Shown: positions 58,593 to 64,000 of the stretch, one piece after another
How the letters are laid out: the number at the start of each line of letters is the position of its first letter
Position numbering within the stretch: the stretch's first letter is position 1
NCBI RefSeq assembly: GCF_014192515.1
Contig: NZ_JACHYB010000001.1
Location: 1,798,001 to 1,862,000, forward strand
Source of the DNA: Microbacter margulisiae
Lineage (GTDB): Bacteria > Bacteroidota > Bacteroidia > Bacteroidales > Paludibacteraceae
Reading direction: 5' to 3'
DNA: 64,000 bases
Position numbers and translations under genes: made by a program
Notes under the pieces: generated by a model
The model's input: the letters and a program-made list of their open reading frames with translations, nothing else
The model's database searches: none
What the model was told of the DNA's origin: nothing

Positions 58593-59348
58593 TTATTCCT
58601 CGTCCACCTGCTGCTTGATCCATTCATAGCCACGTTCTTCCAGTTCCAGCGCCAGTTCCGGGCCGGCAGTACGCACAATTTTCCCTTTGTAAAGAACGTG
58701 CACTATATCAGGCTTAATGTAATCCAGCAACCGTTGGTAGTGCGTGATTACCATGCAGGCGTTATCGTCGCGTTTCAGTTTATTCACCCCTTCGGCCACA
58801 ATCCGCAATGCATCGATATCGAGTCCACTGTCTGTTTCGTCAAGAATGGATAGTTTAGGTTCAAGCATGGCCATTTGGAATATTTCATTCCGTTTTTTTT
58901 CTCCGCCGGAAAATCCTTCGTTCACCGAACGGTTGGTAAGTTTCGCATCCAACTCCACCAGCTCTTTCTTTTCGCGCATCATCTTCAGGAAATCGGATGC
59001 CGAGATAGGTTCCAGTCCCTGATAAGTGCGATGAGCATTGATGGCTGCACGCATAAAATTAGCCATGCTAACACCGGGAATTTCAACCGGATATTGAAAA
59101 CTGAGAAAGATGCCTTCGCGGGAACGGTCTTCGGGTTTCATCTCCAACAGATTCTTGCCATTGAAGTAAACTTCACCTTCGGTAACCGTAAACAGTGGAT
59201 TTCCTGTCAACACCGCCGAAAGTGTACTTTTACCCGAACCGTTTGGCCCCATGATGGCATGAACCTCTCCCGCATTCACCGTCAGGTCAATGCCCCGCAA
59301 AATCTCCTTTCCATTTATCGATGCATGTAAATTCTTAATTGTCAGCAT
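58593..59348 (-). CDS. sufC: Fe-S cluster assembly ATPase SufC
   Basis: 251 residues. ABC ATPase motifs: Walker A MGPNGSGKSTLS (about 34), Q-loop SFQYPVEIPGVSMANFMR (about 87), signature GFSGGEKKRNEIFQ (about 148) and Walker B LSILDETDSGLDID (about 170), all typical of SufC rather than of a transporter subunit. It provides ATP hydrolysis for the SufBCD scaffold. It is the first gene of the operon: upstream is the divergent ispH gene, so sufB, usually directly before it, is elsewhere. Confidence 0.96.
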   Translation of the reverse strand: MLTIKNLHASINGKEILRGIDLTVNAGEVHAIMGPNGSGKSTLSAVLTGNPLFTVTEGEVYFNGKNLLEMKPEDRSREGIFLSFQYPVEIPGVSMANFMRAAINAHRTYQGLEPISASDFLKMMREKKELVELDAKLTNRSVNEGFSGGEKKRNEIFQMAMLEPKLSILDETDSGLDIDALRIVAEGVNKLKRDDNACMVITHYQRLLDYIKPDIVHVLYKGKIVRTAGPELALELEERGYEWIKQQVDEE

Positions 59349-59419
59349 ATATCATATATTTATAGTTTCAGAAAAAAGATCCCCACATTCGGACAACTTT
59401 GCCGTAAAGGAATCTTATG

Positions 59420-59481
59420 CAAAGATAGTCAATAATTAAGGGGTTGATGGATACATTCCCGACAATAGGGTGTTAATTTTG
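59420..59481. promoter_or_regulatory. Divergent promoter region of sufC and ispH
   Basis: TATCTTTG on the minus strand (59420-59427) serves sufC, and TAATTTTG on the plus strand (59474-59481) serves ispH; both match TAnnTTTG. No -33 TTG is found at 19-21 nt for either. Confidence 0.45.
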
Positions 59482-59507
59482 CAACATAAACATTCAACTA
59501 TTTTGAA

Positions 59508-60389
59508 ATGATTAAAATTGATATAGACGATCACTCCGGCTTTTGTTTCGGAGTCGTCAGAGCCATTGAAAAAGCAGAAAAAGAGCTACAGGATCCGTCA
59601 CCGCTTTACTGCCTGGGTGACATAGTACATAACGAACTGGAAGTGGAACGTTTACACCAGAAGGGGATGACGACGCTTTACGCCGATTCGATTGAAAAAG
59701 CGAAGGGATCACGCGTCCTGATCCGCGCCCACGGAGAACCGCCATCCACCTATCAGAAACTCAAAGAAGCAGGTATCCAGGTTATTGATGCCACCTGTCC
59801 GGTGGTACTGAAACTGCAACAACGCGTTAAAATAGCATACGAAACACATCCGAAAGAGGAGTGGCAGATCGTCATCTATGGCAAAAAAGGACATGCCGAA
59901 GTCATCGGACTGATGGGGCAAACCGAAAACAACGCTATTGTGGTGGAACATCCTGATGATCTGGAACGAATTGACTTCACCCGGAACATTTACCTCTTTT
60001 CACAAACCACGAAATCATTAAACGGGTTTAATGAGCTTATAAACAACATACAGGACAAAATTGCCGATAACGTTATTTTTGAACATGTAGATACAATTTG
60101 CCGCCAGGTGGCAAATCGAATTCCAAATATTCGTATCTTTGCACAAAATCATGACGTGGTCTTGTTTGTAAGTGGGGAGAAGAGTTCAAACGGCAAATCC
60201 CTGTTTGAAGAGTGCCAAAAAGCAAACCCTAACTCACATTTAATATACAAAATTGAAGATATTCACCCGCAGGCTTTAGCCAATGTTTCATCCGTCGGCA
60301 TTTGTGGTGCGACATCAACACCAGCCTGGTTGATGGAGAAAGTTGCGGAACGCGTGAAGGAAATTGCATTGCAACCAACTAATAATTAA
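59508..60389 (+). CDS. ispH: 4-hydroxy-3-methylbut-2-enyl diphosphate reductase
   Basis: 293 residues, the last enzyme of the MEP pathway, making IPP and DMAPP in the cytoplasm. The three cysteines that hold the Fe-S cluster are in [10 protein letters not shown] (about 13), [11 protein letters not shown] (about 98) and [12 protein letters not shown] (about 266). Substrate-binding histidines are in RAHGEPPS (about 75) and GKKGHAEV (about 127); the SSNGKSLFE line supplies the usual SxN region. It is divergent from sufC, an Fe-S assembly gene. pfkA follows 4 bp downstream, so the two are co-transcribed. Confidence 0.96.
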   Translation: MIKIDIDDHSGFCFGVVRAIEKAEKELQDPSPLYCLGDIVHNELEVERLHQKGMTTLYADSIEKAKGSRVLIRAHGEPPSTYQKLKEAGIQVIDATCPVVLKLQQRVKIAYETHPKEEWQIVIYGKKGHAEVIGLMGQTENNAIVVEHPDDLERIDFTRNIYLFSQTTKSLNGFNELINNIQDKIADNVIFEHVDTICRQVANRIPNIRIFAQNHDVVLFVSGEKSSNGKSLFEECQKANPNSHLIYKIEDIHPQALANVSSVGICGATSTPAWLMEKVAERVKEIALQPTNN

Positions 60390-60393
60390 CAAC

Positions 60394-61377
60394 ATGTATC
60401 AAATTAAATGTATTGGAGTATTAACCTCGGGAGGGGACGCTCCAGGAATGAATGCCGCTTTACGCGCTGTAACGCGTAAAGCCATTTATCATGGCATCCG
60501 GGTAAAGGCTATCTGCCGCGGATACAAAGGGTTGATCGGAGGCGAAATCAGGGAATTCCAGACACAGGATGTCAGCAATATTATCCAGCAGGGTGGCACC
60601 ATCATTAAAACAGCCCGAAGCGAGGAATTCAAGACAGAAGAAGGCATGCGAATCGCCTACGAGAACTTGCGGAAAGAAGAAATTGATGCATTGGTCGTTA
60701 TCGGAGGAGACGGAACTTTCACCGGAGCGCGTTATTTTGCACAGGAATATCCGGATATTCCTATCGTAGGAATCCCCGGCACCATTGACAATGACTTATA
60801 TGGCACTGATTATACCATCGGATACGACACCGCCCTGAACACCATTGTGCAGGCTGTGGATAAAATCCGTGACACAGCAAGTTCGCACGAACGCCTCTTC
60901 TTTATTGAAGTCATGGGTCGTGATGCCGGCTTTTTAGCCCTCTACGGAGCGATAGCTTCCGGGGCCGAAGCGGCCATCATTCCTGAAATCGAAACCAACA
61001 CCGACCAGTTGAATGAACTGATTGAACAAGGTTTCCGTAAGTCAAAGAACAGTAGCATCGTATTGGTAGCCGAAAGTGACATTACCGGTGGCGCTATCGG
61101 TATTTCCAACCGGCTGAAGGAAAAATACCCGGAATATGACTACCGCGTTACCATCCTGGGGCATATCCAACGGGGCGGATCTCCCACGGCCAACGACCGC
61201 ATCCTGGCAAGCCGCATGGGGGCAGCAGCCATTGATGCCCTGCTCGACGACCAGCGCAATGTCATGATTGGGATCGTCAACGATGAAATTGTTTATGTTC
61301 CATTCAACAAAGCCATTAAGGACGAGAAACCTGTGGATAAGAAATTAATGGACATCATACGCATTCTGTCGATTTAA
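60394..61377 (+). CDS. pfkA: ATP-dependent 6-phosphofructokinase
   Basis: 327 residues from the ATG at 60394 ([20 protein letters not shown]); the upstream ATG at 60364 lies inside ispH. It phosphorylates fructose-6-phosphate in glycolysis. GGDGTFTGA (about 104) has glycine after GGD, and [10 protein letters not shown] (about 127) has PGTIDND rather than PKTIDND; both are marks of the ATP-using and not the pyrophosphate-using type. [12 protein letters not shown] and [14 protein letters not shown] are also present. It may share the ispH transcript; a terminator follows. Confidence 0.96.
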   Translation: MYQIKCIGVLTSGGDAPGMNAALRAVTRKAIYHGIRVKAICRGYKGLIGGEIREFQTQDVSNIIQQGGTIIKTARSEEFKTEEGMRIAYENLRKEEIDALVVIGGDGTFTGARYFAQEYPDIPIVGIPGTIDNDLYGTDYTIGYDTALNTIVQAVDKIRDTASSHERLFFIEVMGRDAGFLALYGAIASGAEAAIIPEIETNTDQLNELIEQGFRKSKNSSIVLVAESDITGGAIGISNRLKEKYPEYDYRVTILGHIQRGGSPTANDRILASRMGAAAIDALLDDQRNVMIGIVNDEIVYVPFNKAIKDEKPVDKKLMDIIRILSI

Positions 61378-61428
61378 CCGTTTAAGTTTTCCGGCGGTTC
61401 CCAGTGCGGAGCGCCACAATTTATACTT

Positions 61429-61460
61429 ACGTGAGAAGCGTTCAGGCTTCTCACGTTCTT
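61429..61460 (+). terminator. Intrinsic terminator after pfkA
   Basis: ACGTGAGAAGC (61429-61439) and GCTTCTCACGT (61446-61456) form an 11-bp perfect stem followed by TCTTTCC, between pfkA and gltX. Confidence 0.8.
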
Positions 61461-61479
61461 TCCTTTAAACATCATCACA

Positions 61480-62994
61480 ATGAGAGTTCGAGTACGTTTT
61501 GCTCCAAGCCCCACAGGGCCGCTTCATATCGGAGGTGTCCGCACCGCTTTGTACAACTATCTTTTTGCCAAACAACACGGAGGCGATTTCCTCCTGCGCA
61601 TCGAAGATACCGACTCAGCGCGTCTGGTTCCCGGTGCAGAAGATTATATCAACGGGTCGTTACAGTGGCTTGGCATCAAAGCCGACGAAGGCGTGCGGGA
61701 AGGCGGAGATTATGCTCCTTATAAACAAAGCGAACGCCGGCAAATCTACACGCAATATGTAGATTTACTACTGAAGGAAGGCAAAGCTTATTATGCCTTT
61801 GACACTCCGGAAGAGCTGGATGCCAAACGGAATGAGATTAAAAACTTCCAGTACGACGCCGCTACCCGCGGACTTATGCGCAACTCGCTCACTCTGCCCA
61901 CAGCGGAAGTGGAACAACGATTGAAGGCAGGAGAACAATACGTGGTGCGTTTACGTATAGAACCCGATGAAGAGGTACGTGTAACCGACCTGATTCGTGG
62001 TGAAGTGGTGATCAACTCGACGGTGCTGGATGACAAGGTACTGTTCAAATCGTCCGATGGCCTGCCTACCTATCACCTGGCCAATGTGGTGGATGATCAC
62101 CTGATGGAGATTTCGCATGTGATCCGGGGTGAAGAATGGTTACCATCGGCGCCGTTGCATGTTTTACTCTATCGCGCTTTCGGCTGGGAAGATTCCATGC
62201 CACAGTTTGCTCATCTTCCACTGCTGCTCAAACCCGAAGGCAACGGAAAGCTGAGTAAACGGGATGGCGACCGTCTGGGATTTCCCGTCTTCCCTCTTCA
62301 ATGGCAAGATCCGAAAACAGGTGACATTTCCAGCGGATACCGCGAGGCAGGCTATTATCCCGAAGCTGTGATCAACTTTCTGGCACTATTGGGATGGCAT
62401 CCCGAAACCGATCAGGAAATCTTTACCATGCAGGAATTGATCGAACAATTTTCTTTCGAACGATGTAGCAAAAGCGGAGCCAAATTTGATTTCGAAAAAG
62501 CAAAATGGTTCAATCACCATTATTTGCAACAAAAACCGGTATCCGAACTTGTAGCAGCTTTTCAACCCGTACTGAAATCAAAAGGCATTGAAGCCGCGGA
62601 CGAAATGGTATCACAGGTGGTTTCCCTGATGAGAGAGCGAATTAACTTCATGCAGGATCTGTGGGATAACACCGATTATTTCTTTGCAGCTCCAACAGTA
62701 TATGACGAAAAGTCGGTACAAAAACATTGGAAACCCGAAACAAAGCCGATGCTCGAAGCGCTGGTTCAACTGATTGAGTCATTACCTTCTTTCGGGTCTG
62801 ATGCACAGGCTGATGAAGCTCATGTAATGGCGTGGATTCAAAGCAACGGATATAAAACCGGGAATGTAATGAATCCTTTCCGTATCGCTTTGGTAGGCGC
62901 CTCCAAAGGCCCCCATCTGTTCGATCTTACGTCTATTATCGGCAAAGAAGAAACCCTGCAACGCCTTCGTAAAGCCATGGCAACACTCGTGTAA
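61480..62994 (+). CDS. gltX: Glutamyl-tRNA synthetase
   Basis: 504 residues. The class I motifs are intact: [20 protein letters not shown] (HIGH region, about 7-26), RIEDTDSAR (about 42) and the KMSKS equivalent KLSKRDGD (about 259). The [16 protein letters not shown] and [13 protein letters not shown] lines are typical of GluRS. It charges tRNA-Glu in the cytoplasm. It starts 23 bp after the terminator hairpin of pfkA; a separate promoter is not obvious. Confidence 0.97.
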   Translation: MRVRVRFAPSPTGPLHIGGVRTALYNYLFAKQHGGDFLLRIEDTDSARLVPGAEDYINGSLQWLGIKADEGVREGGDYAPYKQSERRQIYTQYVDLLLKEGKAYYAFDTPEELDAKRNEIKNFQYDAATRGLMRNSLTLPTAEVEQRLKAGEQYVVRLRIEPDEEVRVTDLIRGEVVINSTVLDDKVLFKSSDGLPTYHLANVVDDHLMEISHVIRGEEWLPSAPLHVLLYRAFGWEDSMPQFAHLPLLLKPEGNGKLSKRDGDRLGFPVFPLQWQDPKTGDISSGYREAGYYPEAVINFLALLGWHPETDQEIFTMQELIEQFSFERCSKSGAKFDFEKAKWFNHHYLQQKPVSELVAAFQPVLKSKGIEAADEMVSQVVSLMRERINFMQDLWDNTDYFFAAPTVYDEKSVQKHWKPETKPMLEALVQLIESLPSFGSDAQADEAHVMAWIQSNGYKTGNVMNPFRIALVGASKGPHLFDLTSIIGKEETLQRLRKAMATLV

Positions 62995-63012
62995 GTCATT
63001 CTCAGCAGGAAG

Positions 63013-63616
63013 TTATTAATTTAACTTTCGCAAGCTCCAAATAATCCGGTTGCTTTAGGTTATTGAGATTTAAAACCTTATTTTGGAAATACCTGACCCT
63101 TAGTAGCATAGATCATATGAAGATCAGGCAAACCTTATTCCCTTATTAATATGAAACGAGTATGTGAATTCTTCATATCCAAGGGGAAGATGATGTTGGA
63201 ATGTGAGTCCGTTACGCCCTTCTAAAAACAAATTATTATCGTATCTAATAAGGGAATAAGGTCAATTACCAGGGTGGTTATTGGTTTCCCTACTAAGGGT
63301 AAGCTACACTCAACATAAGGTTTCGAAATGGGTGCCTGATCCCAATTATCAGAGATGGGATTCAAGTTTCATACGGTAGCTTTTAAAAACAAACATAAAC
63401 AAGGAGACTGAACATTGTTCCTATTGCTTTTTCACTTGAAGTAAAAAAGCTATTTTTCTCTGAAAGTATTATTGTATCTTTATGTCTCAGTATATTTTTT
63501 TTGGTTTTGTTTGACAATATAAAGTTACTGACATTCAGTGATTTTACCAAATTTATATGCTGCTATTTTCTTATATATCAGCAAGTTATTTTACTTGCGA
63601 AAGTTGAATTATTAAA
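63013..63616. repeat. MITE-like non-coding element with nested inverted repeats
   Basis: Outer ends: ATTAATTTAACTTTCGCAAG (63015-63034) is inverted at 63594-63613 with two mismatches. Inside, three arms pair in nested order: AAACCTTAT near 63070 with ATAAGGTTT near 63319, ACCCTTAGTAG near 63096 with CTACTAAGGGT near 63291, and ACCTTATTCCCTTATTA (63132-63148) with its exact reverse complement at 63246-63262. Spacing between the first two arms is equal on both sides (14 nt). No protein is encoded. Confidence 0.6.
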
Positions 63617-64000
63617 AAGAAGAAGATTAGCAGTGAAAAAGAAGTTGATGTCCAATTTTTACTATGGACTTCCTGAATTTTTATTGCGTAACTTTCGTAA
63701 GCTTATACGATAGCAAGGTCAGTGAGTTTCCCCAAAATATGAGGTTTGACCGTTGTAGCCTTTAGACTTTTGACCGAGGCGCTCGTTCAACTTTACACCT
63801 TACACTTTCAACCGCAGTTCTTTTTATACCGCGGTTTAGTGTTGTTCACCCTTTGACTTTAGACTGCTAAGGTGAATTCCTTTGATCAGGGGCACAGGTG
63901 ACAACCTCTTTTGATGCATGTTATCTGTATCTGTGCCTATATTCATGGGGAGGCGGTGGTGTGGTTGTAGCATCCAGGTAAGCTGCGCCGGCTATGACAG
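63617..64000. other. Non-coding end of the window
   Basis: 384 bp with one more AACTTTCGTAAGCTT copy at about 63688-63702 and no recognisable gene. The frame at 63501-63713 is low in plausibility. The G-rich segment 63880-64000 could belong to an RNA or the start of a gene beyond the window, but I cannot identify it. Confidence 0.35.

Noticed and set aside
63501..63713. 70-codon plus-strand frame
   Set aside because: Covers the right arm of the inverted-repeat element; no domain and poor composition.
63880..64000. Possible riboswitch or small stable RNA at the right edge
   Set aside because: I tested the text by eye against cobalamin riboswitch and SRP RNA cores and found no match; the window ends too soon to decide.

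Overview
The window looks like a chromosome segment of a Bacteroidota bacterium, probably order Bacteroidales. It carries a SusC/SusD pair with a hybrid two-component regulator, promoters of the Bacteroidota type (TTG, 19-20 nt, TAnnTTTG), DUF5056, DUF6249 and DUF6266 genes, and moderate G+C. No species can be named from sequence reading alone.

Layout. 1-5.4 kb holds housekeeping and envelope genes: a membrane-anchored NUDIX protein cut by the window edge, tRNA-Lys(CTT), a secreted transglutaminase-like protein, and a secreted carboxypeptidase-regulatory-like protein. 5.5-28.9 kb is one long minus-strand polysaccharide utilisation locus (PUL). In transcription order it reads hybrid sensor/regulator, SusC, SusD, GH5-like ricin-domain lipoprotein, GH30, GH35, GH2, beta-helix protein, GH43, galactokinase, galactose mutarotase. 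The enzyme set points to a galactose-rich polymer such as type II arabinogalactan or beta-1,3/1,6-galactan. Surface cutting and import by the Sus pair would be followed by periplasmic release of galactose, which GalM and GalK pass into the cytoplasmic Leloir pathway.

29.2-31.2 kb is a scar zone: the C-terminal remnant of a DUF6266 gene, a 21-bp degenerate tandem repeat, and a complete IS256-family element with an 8-bp target duplication. 31.4-40.6 kb is a second, non-Sus sugar locus (MFS sugar porter, GH2, DUF5107-TPR protein) facing an AraC-type regulator.

40.7-54.5 kb is an accessory island and the most interesting part. It holds a DUF6266 gene; a full-length prokaryotic Argonaute whose PIWI domain has lost at least two catalytic aspartates, next to a gene for a helical protein with an excisionase-type HTH; an internally deleted IS; sbcC-sbcD; decayed restriction/methylase-like fragments; an IS200-like single-strand transposase flanked by two-palindrome modules; a 1.3-kb array of about 194-bp palindrome-rich repeats; and an orphan protein. 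The PIWI assignment rests on motif reading and was not checked by any search.

54.8-63 kb returns to core genes: bcp peroxiredoxin, a DUF6249/ECF sigma/DUF5056 operon, sufC-sufD without sufB, ispH, pfkA and gltX. The last kilobase is non-coding and contains nested inverted repeats resembling a non-autonomous element.
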